A stretch of 64,000 bases of DNA from the NCBI RefSeq assembly GCF_035825295.1, contig NZ_JAYMGI010000002.1, positions 4,753,501 through 4,817,500 of the forward strand, read 5' to 3'. Shown piece after piece: positions 25,612 to 33,717 of this stretch. Within the stretch, counting starts at the first letter, position 1, and each line of letters opens with the position of its first letter. A program made the translations under genes and the position numbers. Source of the DNA: Actinacidiphila sp. DG2A-62. GTDB taxonomy: Bacteria > Actinomycetota > Actinomycetes > Streptomycetales > Streptomycetaceae. The notes under the pieces are model-generated. The model had not been told where the DNA came from and searched no databases. It was given only the letters and a program-made list of their open reading frames with translations.

Positions 25612-26592
25612 TCAGGCCGGGAGCAGCGCCTCGCTCAGGACGAAGGAGGGGTCGACCTGCGCGGCCAGGTCGGCTCCGGTGCGCTCGTTGCCCCAGCTCC
25701 GCGCGTTCTTCTCGTGGAAGTGCACCATCTGCCGGGTGTAGCGGTCCCAGTCCCGGTCCTCGTACGCGCGGTCGGCGCGCTCGTGCAGGGTGCGCAGCGC
25801 CTGCCGGTTCTGCTCCTCCAGCAGTTCGAACGGCTGCGGGCGGCCCTTCTCCATGGCCCGCACCCAGTCCGAGTGGCCCACCGTGACCAGCAGGTCGTCC
25901 CCGACCTCCTCGCGGAGGAAGGCGAGGTCGTCCGCGCCCTGCACCTTGTTGCCGATCACGGCCAGGCCCACCCCGAAGTCGCGCGCGTACTCCTTGTACT
26001 GGCGGTAGACCGCGACGCCCTTGCGGGTCGGCTCGGCGACCAGGAAGGTCAGGTCGAAGCGGGTGAACATGCCGGAGGCGAACGAGTCGCTGCCCGCCGT
26101 CATGTCGACCACCAGATACTCGTCGCGTCCGTCCACGAGGTGGTTCAGGCACAGTTCCACCGCGCCGACCTTGGAGTGGTAGCAGGCCACGCCGAGGTCG
26201 GACTCGTTGAACGGGCCGGTCACCATCAGCCGCACCGACCGCCCGTCGTCCAGCGGAACCTCCGTGGCGCACGAGGCGTAGACCGGGTTGTCCTCGGTGA
26301 GCCGCAGCAGCCGCGAGCCGTGGCCGGGCGGCGTCGTCTTGATCATCGTCTCGGCGGAGGCGATACGGGGGTTGGCGCCGCGCAGATACTCCTTGATCTC
26401 GGGCAGGTGCGCGCCGAGCGCGGGCAGCGCGGCGGCGTCGTCCTCGTCCAGGCCGAGGGCCGGGCCCAGGTGCTGGTTGATGTCCGCGTCGACGGCGAGG
26501 ACGGGCACGCGTGCGGCGGCGAGGTGGCGGACGAAGAGCGAGGACAGCGTCGTCTTGCCGCTGCCGCCCTTCCCGACGAAAGCGATCTTCAT
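25612..26592 (-). CDS. CooC-like P-loop ATPase (MinD/ParA superfamily)
   Basis: A 326-residue protein starting MKIAFVGKGGSGKTTLSSL, a deviant Walker A loop typical of the MinD/CooC group, followed by VLAVDADINQHLGPALG as in CooC. YLVVDMTAGSDSFASGM corresponds to Walker B. CooC inserts nickel into CO dehydrogenase, but the Cys-x-Cys nickel motif of true CooC is not visible, so a metal role is not supported by sequence alone. It precedes the SRPBCC gene (176-base gap) and is divergent from the Fic-like gene. Related genes in Streptomyces are usually called ATP-binding proteins of unknown function. Confidence 0.8.
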   Translation of the reverse strand: MKIAFVGKGGSGKTTLSSLFVRHLAAARVPVLAVDADINQHLGPALGLDEDDAAALPALGAHLPEIKEYLRGANPRIASAETMIKTTPPGHGSRLLRLTEDNPVYASCATEVPLDDGRSVRLMVTGPFNESDLGVACYHSKVGAVELCLNHLVDGRDEYLVVDMTAGSDSFASGMFTRFDLTFLVAEPTRKGVAVYRQYKEYARDFGVGLAVIGNKVQGADDLAFLREEVGDDLLVTVGHSDWVRAMEKGRPQPFELLEEQNRQALRTLHERADRAYEDRDWDRYTRQMVHFHEKNARSWGNERTGADLAAQVDPSFVLSEALLPA

Positions 26593-26698
26593 GTTCGGTC
26601 AGCGTAGCGGCGGCAGGCCCGCGCGGCGGTGCGCGGAGTGGGGAAGGCCACTCGTTCGGGGTCGATTCGGGCCTGCGGGGGTGCGTAATGTCTTGGGC

Positions 26699-27571
26699 AT
26701 GGCTGAAAACGCTCACTCCGCGTCCGCTCACGCGCAGACCGATCCGCTCGCCGTGCTCGGCGCGCTGCACGGTGTGCCGGAGGCGGTGGACTCCGTACGC
26801 AAGGCCGTTGACGGGGTCTACGGACACCGGGTGATGCGTCGCCGCTCCAACGAGGTCACCTCCGAGGCGGCGCTGCGCGGCGCGCGCGCCTCGGCCGCGC
26901 TGGCCGACGCGGACTGGCCGCTGGAGGAGGTGCGGCGGCGCAGCGACTTCTCGGCCGACGCGCAGGCCCGCACGGTCGGCGCGACGCTCCGGCTGACCGC
27001 GGAGGCCGGTCAACTCCTCGGCGTCTGGCGGCAGTCGCCGGTCCAGGCGCTGGCCCGGCTGCACCTGGTCGCGGCCGGCGGCGCCCAGGCCGGGCCTGGG
27101 GGATCTGCGGACACGGTGGGGCGGCCCCGGCTGGCCGGCGAGCCGGTCGAGGAACCCCTGGTCGGCGTCGAGGAGTTCCCGCTGCCCGAGCCGGGGGAGG
27201 TCAATGCCCGGCTGGAGGGACTGGCCGACCTGCTGCTGGCCGGCACGGCCGCGCCCGCCCTGGTGATAGGCGCCGCGGTGCACGGCGAGCTTCTCTGCCT
27301 GCGGCCCTTCGGCACCTTCAACGGCCCGGTCGCGCGTGCCGCCGAACGCATCGTGCTGGTCGCGAGCGGCCTCGACCCCAAGTCGATCTGCCCGGCCGAG
27401 GTCGGGTACGCGGAGCTGGGTCGCGCCGAGTACCTCAAGGCCCTGGAGGGCTACGCCTCCGGCACGCCCGAGGGCATGTCCGAGTGGATCGTCCACTGCG
27501 GCCGGGCCCTGGAACTCGGTGTCCGCGAGAGCGTCGCCGTCTGTGAGGCCCTTCAGCGCGGCGCGGCCTGA
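26699..27571 (+). CDS. Fic-like protein with degenerate active-site motif
   Basis: A 290-residue protein with the all-helical Fic/DOC layout: an inhibitory-helix-like start, the central LLLAGTAAPALVIGAAVHGEL and then LRPFGTFNGPVARAAERIV. The Fic motif HPFxDGNGRxxR is recognisable only in part: the catalytic His is Arg, and DGNGR reads TFNGP. AMP transfer is therefore unlikely and the protein may have kept only a binding or regulatory role. ATG at 26699 lacks a ribosome-binding site. It is divergent from the CooC-like ATPase gene. Confidence 0.7.
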   Translation: MAENAHSASAHAQTDPLAVLGALHGVPEAVDSVRKAVDGVYGHRVMRRRSNEVTSEAALRGARASAALADADWPLEEVRRRSDFSADAQARTVGATLRLTAEAGQLLGVWRQSPVQALARLHLVAAGGAQAGPGGSADTVGRPRLAGEPVEEPLVGVEEFPLPEPGEVNARLEGLADLLLAGTAAPALVIGAAVHGELLCLRPFGTFNGPVARAAERIVLVASGLDPKSICPAEVGYAELGRAEYLKALEGYASGTPEGMSEWIVHCGRALELGVRESVAVCEALQRGAA

Positions 27572-27651
27572 GAACGCGGCGGCCCGCTCGCGAGGACGTG
27601 GGCGGCGGAGGGTACCGGCGGCGGGCGCGGCGGCGGGGCCTGGACGAAGTT

Positions 27652-27677
27652 GCGGCGGCACCCGGAGATGCCGCCGC
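27652..27677 (+). terminator. Hairpin terminator after the Fic-like gene
   Basis: GCGGCGGCA and TGCCGCCGC form a perfect nine-base stem with an eight-base loop, about 80 bases after the stop codon. There is no T-run. Confidence 0.5.
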
Positions 27678-27999
27678 TGGGCATGTCCGCCGAGTTACCA
27701 GTGCGTGCGCGCGATTCTGCCGATCAGGCCGGGATCTTCGCCCGTGACCTGGTGCGGCTGGCCCGGTTGGCGGGTCGGCTACGCGTGGGTGCCCGACTTC
27801 CATGCTCGGTCCGTGGGGCCTACTGCTGTGAACTGCGGTCTTCCTCCCGGAAGTCCGTGGTCTCGCGGGCCGCTATGTCCTTTCTACCGCTGTCTGCGGG
27901 GATGCGGAACCCCTGGCTACACTTTTTACTTTTCATATCAATCAGGACATTCTGGTGGGCCGCCCGGCTCGGCGCGGTGCCGGGCCTCTCGCGTGGTGG
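27678..27999. other. Gene-free spacer with hairpins and an AT-rich patch
   Basis: This 322-base stretch between convergent genes holds no credible reading frame. It contains small hairpins at 27837-27856 (GGTCTTCC-TCCC-GGAAGTCC, one mismatch) and 27887-27899 (CCGC-TGTCT-GCGG), and then an AT-rich patch (CTTTTTACTTTTCATATC, 27921-27938) unusual for this genome. The order hairpin then T-rich tract suits the end of a plus-strand RNA, so an unannotated small RNA or a shared terminator for both genes is possible. Confidence 0.35.
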
Positions 28000-28821
28000 T
28001 CAGGAGGCCGCGAACAGGCGGCGCCGCCGGGACGCCAGCCAGACCAGGCCCGCGGTGGCCGCCGCCGCGCCGACGGCGGCCATGACGAGGGCGGGCCCCG
28101 AAGGCATCGACAGCGAGGGGATGCGCTGGTTCAGCCGGACCGGTCGGCTGAACGTGAGCACCGGCCACTGCCTGGTGACCGCCTCCTTGCGCAGCGCCCG
28201 GTCGGGATTGACGGCGTACGGATGGCCGACCGCCTCCAGCATGGGGATGTCGGTCGCCGAGTCGCTGTACGCGAACGACCGCTCCAAGTCGTAGCCCTGG
28301 GACTCGGCGAGCTCGGCGATGGCTTCGGCTTTCGCCGGACCGTAGACGTAGTGCTCGATCTCCCCGTTGTACGCGCCGTCCTCCACGACCATCCGGGTGG
28401 CGACGACATGGTCGGCTCCGAGCATCTCCCCGATCGGCTCCACGACCTCCGAGCCGGACGCGCTCACGATCACCACGTCACGGCCGGCGGCGTGGTGCTC
28501 CTCGATGAGCGAGGCGGCCTCGTCGTAGATGATCGGGTCGATCAGGTCGTGGAGCGTCTCGGCGACGATCTCCCGCACCTGCTGCACATTCCATCCTTTG
28601 CACAGATCGGAGAGGTATTTGCGCATCCCCTCCATCTGGTCGTGATCCGCGCCCCCGACCAAGTACACGAACTGGGCATATGCGGTGCGCAATACCGCGC
28701 GCCTGTTGATGAGGCCGCCCTGGTAGAAGGAGCGTCCGAAGGCGAGCGTGCTGGACTTGGCGATCACGGTCTTGTCGAGATCGAAGAAGGCCGCGGTACG
28801 CGGTGGCAGGTGGTTTTCCAC
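28000..28821 (-). CDS. HAD-IB family hydrolase with C-terminal membrane helix
   Basis: A 273-residue HAD phosphatase of the SerB-like IB subfamily. Motif I is AAFFDLDKTVI, motif II DVVIVSAS, and motif IV YSDSATDIPML. Unlike SerB, the cap region is a helical insert (FYQGGLINRRAVLRTAYAQF). After HPYAVNPDRALR the protein ends with a membrane helix and RRRR. The substrate is unknown; CicA-like proteins of this type are linked to cell-cycle or lipid phosphate metabolism. GTG at 28821 is chosen because homologues I remember begin ENHLPPRTAAFFDLDKT; there is no ribosome-binding site but TATGCT lies close upstream. It is divergent from the Tad cluster, as in mycobacteria. Confidence 0.85.
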   Translation of the reverse strand: MENHLPPRTAAFFDLDKTVIAKSSTLAFGRSFYQGGLINRRAVLRTAYAQFVYLVGGADHDQMEGMRKYLSDLCKGWNVQQVREIVAETLHDLIDPIIYDEAASLIEEHHAAGRDVVIVSASGSEVVEPIGEMLGADHVVATRMVVEDGAYNGEIEHYVYGPAKAEAIAELAESQGYDLERSFAYSDSATDIPMLEAVGHPYAVNPDRALRKEAVTRQWPVLTFSRPVRLNQRIPSLSMPSGPALVMAAVGAAAATAGLVWLASRRRRLFAAS

Positions 28822-28966
28822 GAGATGAGCATAGGCAACCACCATTCGGCGTAAGCTCAGGCGCGTGGGTTTGCCTGAGAAGGCCTTCGGGTACACCATG
28901 GAAGTCACGGATCGTTCGCGACCGTGCTAACCCGGTCTGGCTCCTCCCCCCCGAGTCGGCCGTGGG

Positions 28967-28999
28967 GACGACCCCCGCTCTCCCCCGGCGGGGGTCGTC
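28967..28999. repeat. Strong inverted repeat between HAD and ssd genes
   Basis: GACGACCCCCG and CGGGGGTCGTC are perfect 11-base arms around an 11-base loop. It lies in the 468-base divergent spacer (28822-29289), about 145 bases before the HAD gene start and 290 before ssd. A terminator would be out of place in a divergent spacer unless a small transcript is made here. No T-run follows on either strand. Confidence 0.5.
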
Positions 29000-29166
29000 G
29001 CATGTCCGGACCCGTTTCGTCGCCCTCGCGTCGCTGTCGGCCGGCGGATGTCCATGGCCTTCTCTCCTTCTTTTCTTCGCGCGTGTGTTCGTTCTGATGT
29101 GCATGACGCGTGACGCTGTGTAATCGTTCCGGGTTCGAAGGGAACTCACCCCTCCGGGTGGCGGAG

Positions 29167-29193
29167 TTATCCACAATCGGCCGGTTGTCCACA
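29167..29193. promoter_or_regulatory. Two DnaA boxes upstream of ssd
   Basis: TTATCCACA (29167-29175) and TTGTCCACA (29185-29193) have the same orientation, 18 bases apart start to start, about 97-123 bases before the ssd start. They are the same two box sequences found ahead of pyrE. A role for DnaA in this promoter is inference. Confidence 0.5.
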
Positions 29194-29289
29194 GATTCCG
29201 ACCAAGATCATCTCAATTCCGCTGACTGTCCCAAGCTGATCGCAGGCAAGCACGCCGTGCTCGCACGACTAGCAACGGGGGACAGTGAA

Positions 29290-30537
29290 ATGAACCGCCG
29301 CACCAGCCACCGCACACACCCGCGCGGCAACGCGGACACCGACTCGCAGCCGCTGTCCGCGGCGGAACGACGGGGTCCGCTGATTGTCACAGAAGACGAA
29401 AGTCTGCTCGACGATCTGTTGAGACTCTGCGCCGCGGCCGGCACCGAACCGGAAGTCGTCGCCGCCCCGCCGCCGCCCGCGAGTTGGGAGGCCGCGCCCC
29501 TCGTCCTGGTCGGGACGGAGGCCGCCGAGCGGGCCCAGGGCGCCCCTCGCCGCAAGGACGTCCTGCTCGTCGGGCGCGATCAGGACGACGCCGAGGTCTG
29601 GCGGCGAGCGGTCGGCATCGGCGCCGACCACGTGTTGATCCTGCCCGACGCCGAGCCGTGGCTCGTGGACCGGCTGGCGGACGTCGCCGAGGGCGTGGGC
29701 GAGCCCGCGCTGACCGTCGGCGTGCTCGGCGGTCGCGGTGGCGCGGGCGCCTCCACCCTGGCCTGCGCGCTGGCGGTCACCGCCGCCCTCACCGGCCGTC
29801 GCGCCATGCTCATCGACGGCGATCCGCTCGGCGGCGGCCTCGACATCCTGCTCGGCGCCGAGCGCACCGGCGGCCTGCGCTGGCCCGACCTCGCCGACTC
29901 GCGCGGCCGGGTCAACAGCGGAGCCCTCGAGGAGTCGCTGCCCCGGCTGGACGCGCTCAGCGTGCTGAGCTGGGACCGCGGCGACCGGGTGCGCATCCCT
30001 CCGCAGGCCATGCGCGCGGTGCTGGGCGCAGCCCGGCGGCGCGGCGGCGTCGTGGTCGTGGACCTGCCGCGCCGCGTGGACGACACGGTCGCCGAGGCGC
30101 TCGCCCAGATCGACGTGGGACTGCTCGTCGTCCCGGCCGAGCTGCGCGCCGTCGCGGCGGCCGGCCGGGTCGCCGCGGGTGCCGCCATGCTCCTGCGCGA
30201 CCTGCGCGTGGTGGCCCGCGCCCCCTTCTCCTCCGGCCTGGACGCGCGGGACATCGCCCGGCTGATCGGTCTGCCGCTGGCCGGCGCCCTCCCGCCCGAA
30301 CCCTCGTTGGCCGACCCGCCGCCGGGCAGCGGGCCACCGGGTTCGTCCGCGCGCGGACCCCTCGCACGGTTCTGCGCGCAGTTCCTCGACCGCGTCCTGC
30401 CCGGGGCCGTCCCCGAAGCCAGGCCCGGGCCGGCCATGGACCCGCGGGGCCGGCAGGGTTCGCCGCGCTCCCCGAGGTTCCCTCCCCGCCGCGCCTTCCC
30501 GGCCACCCGGAGTCCGCGGACAGCGCCGGGAGTGTGA
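29290..30537 (+). CDS. ssd: Septum-site-determining protein Ssd / CpaE-like ATPase
   Basis: A 415-residue protein with a receiver-like N-terminal part (about 30-130, GPLIVTEDESLLDDLLRL) and a MinD-like ATPase domain (about 135-345) carrying the deviant P-loop GVLGGRGGAGASTLACAL and LIDGDPLGGGLDILLG. A Pro/Arg-rich disordered tail follows. CpaE/TadZ proteins place the Tad secretion apparatus at the pole; the M. tuberculosis homologue Rv3660c (Ssd) affects septum placement. ATG at 29290 follows GGGGACAG. It starts an operon with tadA four bases downstream. Confidence 0.88.
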   Translation: MNRRTSHRTHPRGNADTDSQPLSAAERRGPLIVTEDESLLDDLLRLCAAAGTEPEVVAAPPPPASWEAAPLVLVGTEAAERAQGAPRRKDVLLVGRDQDDAEVWRRAVGIGADHVLILPDAEPWLVDRLADVAEGVGEPALTVGVLGGRGGAGASTLACALAVTAALTGRRAMLIDGDPLGGGLDILLGAERTGGLRWPDLADSRGRVNSGALEESLPRLDALSVLSWDRGDRVRIPPQAMRAVLGAARRRGGVVVVDLPRRVDDTVAEALAQIDVGLLVVPAELRAVAAAGRVAAGAAMLLRDLRVVARAPFSSGLDARDIARLIGLPLAGALPPEPSLADPPPGSGPPGSSARGPLARFCAQFLDRVLPGAVPEARPGPAMDPRGRQGSPRSPRFPPRRAFPATRSPRTAPGV

Positions 30538-30541
30538 CGCC

Positions 30542-31708
30542 ATGAGCGCCGCGACGACCGGCGGGCTCCTCGGCGCGGTCCGCCTGCACCTGGCCGAGCA
30601 CGGCGGCGACCCCACGCCCGCACGGGTCGCCGAGGCGCTGCGCGCGCACGGTCGGCTGCTGGGAGACGCCGAAGTGCTGGGCGTGGTCCAGGCGTTGCGT
30701 TCCGAACTGGTGGGGGCGGGGCCGCTGGAGCCGCTCCTCGCGGACCCCGAGGTCACCGACATCCTGGTCAACGCGCCGGATGAGGTGTGGGTCGACCGGG
30801 GCCGCGGTCTGGAGCGCGCCGAGGTCCGCTTCGCCGACGCCGCCGCGGTGCGACGCCTGGCCCAGCGCCTTGCGACCACCGCGGGCCGCCGACTGGACGA
30901 CGCCCGGCCCTGGGTGGACGCGCGGCTGCCGGACGGCACACGGCTGCACGCGGTGCTGCCGCCGGTGGTCGTCGGCTCCCCGTGCCTGTCGCTTCGGGTG
31001 GTCCGCGCCAGGGCGTTCACCCTGGCGGAGCTCGTCGCCGCGGGGACGCTGGACGCCGAGACCGCGGCGCTGCTTCGGGCGGTGCTCGACGCCCGGCTGT
31101 CCTTCATGATCAGCGGCGGCACGGGTTCGGGGAAGACGACGCTGCTCAGCTGCCTGCTCGGCCTGGTCGACCCCGCCGCCCGGATCGTCCTCGCCGAGGA
31201 CTCCGCGGAGCTGCGCCCCGACCACCCCCATGTGGTCCGGCTGGAAACCCGGCCCGCCAACCAGGAGGGGGCGGGCCGGGTCACGCTCCGGGACCTGGTC
31301 CGCCAAGCGCTGCGGATGCGCCCCGACCGGCTGGTGGTCGGGGAGGTGCGCGGCCCCGAGGTGGTCGATCTGCTGAGCGCGCTCAACACCGGCCACGAGG
31401 GCGGTTGCGGCACCGTTCACGCCAACGCCGCGGTGGATGTGCCGGCCCGCCTGGAGGCGCTGGGCAGCACGGCGGGGCTCGACAGGGCCGCGTTGCACAG
31501 CCAGCTGGCGGCGGCCCTGTCGGTCGTGCTGCACCTGGTCCGCGATGCCCGGGGCCGTCGACGGCTCGCCGAGATCCACGTCCTGAGACGGGGGCCCGAC
31601 GCACTGGTCGGCACCGTCCCCGCACTGGTCAGGGATGCGCGCGGCCGCGCCGAACGCGGCCCCGGCTGGTCCCGGTTGGCGGAACTGTGCGCGGCGGGTG
31701 CGTCATGA
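30542..31708 (+). CDS. tadA: TadA/CpaF family secretion ATPase
   Basis: A 388-residue hexameric-type ATPase that powers Flp pilus assembly. Visible are the N-terminal domain with PLEPLLADPEVTDILVNAP, Walker A (FMISGGTGSGKTTLLS), the Asp box (VLAEDSAELR), Walker B region (LVVGEVRGPEVVDLL) and His box (GHEGGCGTVHAN). All residues needed for activity seem present. ATG four bases after the ssd stop codon and ATGA overlap with tadB show one operon. The family is also called conjugal-transfer-associated ATPase, but the neighbours are pilus genes. Confidence 0.95.
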   Translation: MSAATTGGLLGAVRLHLAEHGGDPTPARVAEALRAHGRLLGDAEVLGVVQALRSELVGAGPLEPLLADPEVTDILVNAPDEVWVDRGRGLERAEVRFADAAAVRRLAQRLATTAGRRLDDARPWVDARLPDGTRLHAVLPPVVVGSPCLSLRVVRARAFTLAELVAAGTLDAETAALLRAVLDARLSFMISGGTGSGKTTLLSCLLGLVDPAARIVLAEDSAELRPDHPHVVRLETRPANQEGAGRVTLRDLVRQALRMRPDRLVVGEVRGPEVVDLLSALNTGHEGGCGTVHANAAVDVPARLEALGSTAGLDRAALHSQLAAALSVVLHLVRDARGRRRLAEIHVLRRGPDALVGTVPALVRDARGRAERGPGWSRLAELCAAGAS

Positions 31709-32619
31709 ACGCGTTCTCGCCGCTCGCCGCGGCGGCGCTCTGCGCCTGCCTCGCGCTCCTGGTGCTCTGCGCCGCCCGCCCGGACCAGCAACTCTGGAAC
31801 CGCGCCGTCCGCCTCTTGGGCGGCCAGGACGCCTCGACCGGGCCGCGCGAGCCGCGGACACCTGCCGCGGTGCTGCGCCGCCTGCGGGATGTGGCCCGGG
31901 GCGTCGGCGCCGGTCGGCGGCCGGCGCTGTGCACCGTGCCGGCGGGAGTGCTGGTGGGGCTTCTCACCTGGTCGCCCGTGCCGGTGCTCGCCGGAGCGGC
32001 GGCTGCTCCGCTGATCGGCCGGGCGCTGCGCCGCCGGGCGGATCGGGCCGCGGACGCGCGGGCGGCCGCGGCCGTGGAGGCCCTGTGCGGCACGCTCGCG
32101 GCAGACCTGCGGGCCGGCCTGCCGCCGCACGCCGCGCTGGCCGAGGCGGTCGACGCCGCGGGGTGGCGGCGGTCGGCGGAACTCACGGAGGCGGCCCACC
32201 TGTTGTCGTCGGCCGCCCGGTTCGGCGGCGACGTTCCACAGGCGCTGCGCGCCGCGGCCGGGCAACGGAGCGGGCTGCGGGGGCTCGCCGCGGTCGCCGC
32301 GTGCTGGCAGGTGGCGGTCGACGGCGGCGCGGGCCTGGCCGCTGCGCTGGACCGGGTGGCCGCCGCGCTGCGGGCCGAGTCGGACCAACGCGAGGACCTG
32401 CGGGCCCAGTTGGCCGGGCCCCGGTCCACCGCGGTGCTTCTCGCTCTCCTCCCGCTCTTCGGCCTGGTGCTGGGCAGCGCGCTGGGCGCCGATCCGTCGC
32501 GGGTCCTCCTGCACACCCCTACCGGCCTCGCGTGCCTGACCGGCGGCGTCGTCCTCGAAGCAGCCGGTCTCGGCTGGACCGCCCGCATCATCCGCCGAGC
32601 CCAAGGAGCTCCGTCATGA
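31705..32619 (+). CDS. tadB: TadB-like pilus assembly membrane protein
   Basis: A 304-residue type II secretion F-domain protein. It has one N-terminal helix, a pair of helices around 75-105, a cytoplasmic F domain with ALCGTLAADLRAGLPPHAAL and GLAAALDRVAAALRAE, and a C-terminal helix pair (LLALLPLFGLVLGSALG; GLACLTGGVVLEAAGLGW). It is the inner-membrane platform for pilin assembly with TadC. The start ATG overlaps the tadA stop codon, and its own stop overlaps the tadC start in the same way. Confidence 0.88.
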   Translation: MNAFSPLAAAALCACLALLVLCAARPDQQLWNRAVRLLGGQDASTGPREPRTPAAVLRRLRDVARGVGAGRRPALCTVPAGVLVGLLTWSPVPVLAGAAAAPLIGRALRRRADRAADARAAAAVEALCGTLAADLRAGLPPHAALAEAVDAAGWRRSAELTEAAHLLSSAARFGGDVPQALRAAAGQRSGLRGLAAVAACWQVAVDGGAGLAAALDRVAAALRAESDQREDLRAQLAGPRSTAVLLALLPLFGLVLGSALGADPSRVLLHTPTGLACLTGGVVLEAAGLGWTARIIRRAQGAPS

Positions 32620-33607
32620 CCGCGCACGGGCCCCACCCGACCGAGGCCGGCTTCCTCCCGGGACCGGAAGATCGCAGCGGGATCGAACCCGGCGCCGCGC
32701 CCTCCTCGCGCGCGCTCAGCGTCGGCGGCCCCGGGCTTCGGGTCGGAGCGGGCGTGCCGGGCGGGTTGGGCACCGCTGTCCACAGGGTGGGGACAGAGCT
32801 GGGGGTGGCCGCGGCGGTGGTGGCCGGACTCGCGGCGCTGGCACTGGCGGCGGCGGACGTCAGGCGACGCCGCAGGAGCGCCGCACGGGTGCGGACGGTC
32901 GTCGGCGCGCTACCGGGCGCGCCGCCGGGCCGCCGAGGCAGGGCGGAGCCGCCTGAGTGGCTCCGGACGTCGGCGTGGCGATGGGGAGCGGTGGCGGGCG
33001 CGGCTGTGGTGCCCGTGGTGCTCCTGGGAGGGGTGCTGGGCGTCCTGGCCGGGGTCGCGGCGGGACTGGGAGCCAGGAAGTGGCTCGCGGCGCGTCAGCG
33101 GGCCGCAGGCGGTTCCGGAGCAGCCCCCGGCGACGGCGGTCGGCCGGAGGACGGGGACGGGGCGTCGCCTCAACTGCCGTTGTGCGCCGACCTCATGGCC
33201 GCGTGCCTCGCCGCCGGCGCCGCGCCGGGGGAGGCGGCGGAAGCGGTCGGGCGCTGTCTGGAGGGGCCGCTGGGCGCGGCGCTGATACGCGTCGCGGCCG
33301 AGGTGCGGCTCGGGGCGGACCCCGCGGAGTGCTGGGACCGCTTCGGCCGCCTGCCGGCGCCCACGCGATGGGCCGCTGCCTCGGCAGGGCGTCGGCGACC
33401 GGCAGCGCGCCGGTCGCGGAGATGTCGAGGCTCGCCGCCGACTACCGCGCGGGCCACGGGCGTTCGGCGCTCGCCCGGGCCCGCAAGGCCGCGGTGCTGG
33501 CGACGGCGCCGCTGGGGGTGTGCTTCCTGCCGGCGTTCCTGCTGGTCGGCGTCGCCCCGGTGGTGCTGGGGCTGGCCGGGGCGTTCCTCGGCGGCGGACC
33601 GCCCTGA
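32616..33607 (+). pseudogene. tadC: TadC-like pilus assembly protein, frameshifted
   Basis: The frame starting at ATG 32616 (after AAGGAG) runs as a normal TadC: membrane helices, then LCADLMAACLAAGAAPGEAA and the F-domain segment ECWDRFGRLPAPTR. At 33366-33368 the conserved sequence jumps to the next frame, MGRCLGRASATGSAPVAEMS then ADYRAGHGRSALARARKAAV, and ends with helices at 33607. One missing base in CACGCGATGGGC explains it. Third-position G/C moves with the frame, so the change is recent or a sequencing error. If real, TadC would be truncated after about 250 residues and the pilus machinery probably disabled. No slippery heptamer suggests programmed frameshifting. Confidence 0.8.
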
Positions 33608-33717
33608 CTGCCGCACCACCCACGTCCGGCGCGACGACGGGCCGCGCCGGCCCACCCCGAACGACGAACCGAATGCCAAACCGAATGCCAAACCGAACAT
33701 CACAGGAGGAGATTGCG

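Noticed and set aside
28822..28908. Longer start of the HAD phosphatase at 28908
   Set aside because: The extra 29 residues are not conserved in the family as I remember it and cover the likely promoter.
29125..29155. T-arm-like GGTTCGAA suggesting a tRNA
   Set aside because: GTTCCGGGTTCGAAGGGAAC makes a stem but with the wrong loop size, and no acceptor, D or anticodon stems fit around it.
33360..33372. Programmed minus-one frameshifting in tadC
   Set aside because: There is no slippery heptamer or downstream pseudoknot at the junction; a missing base is the simpler reading.
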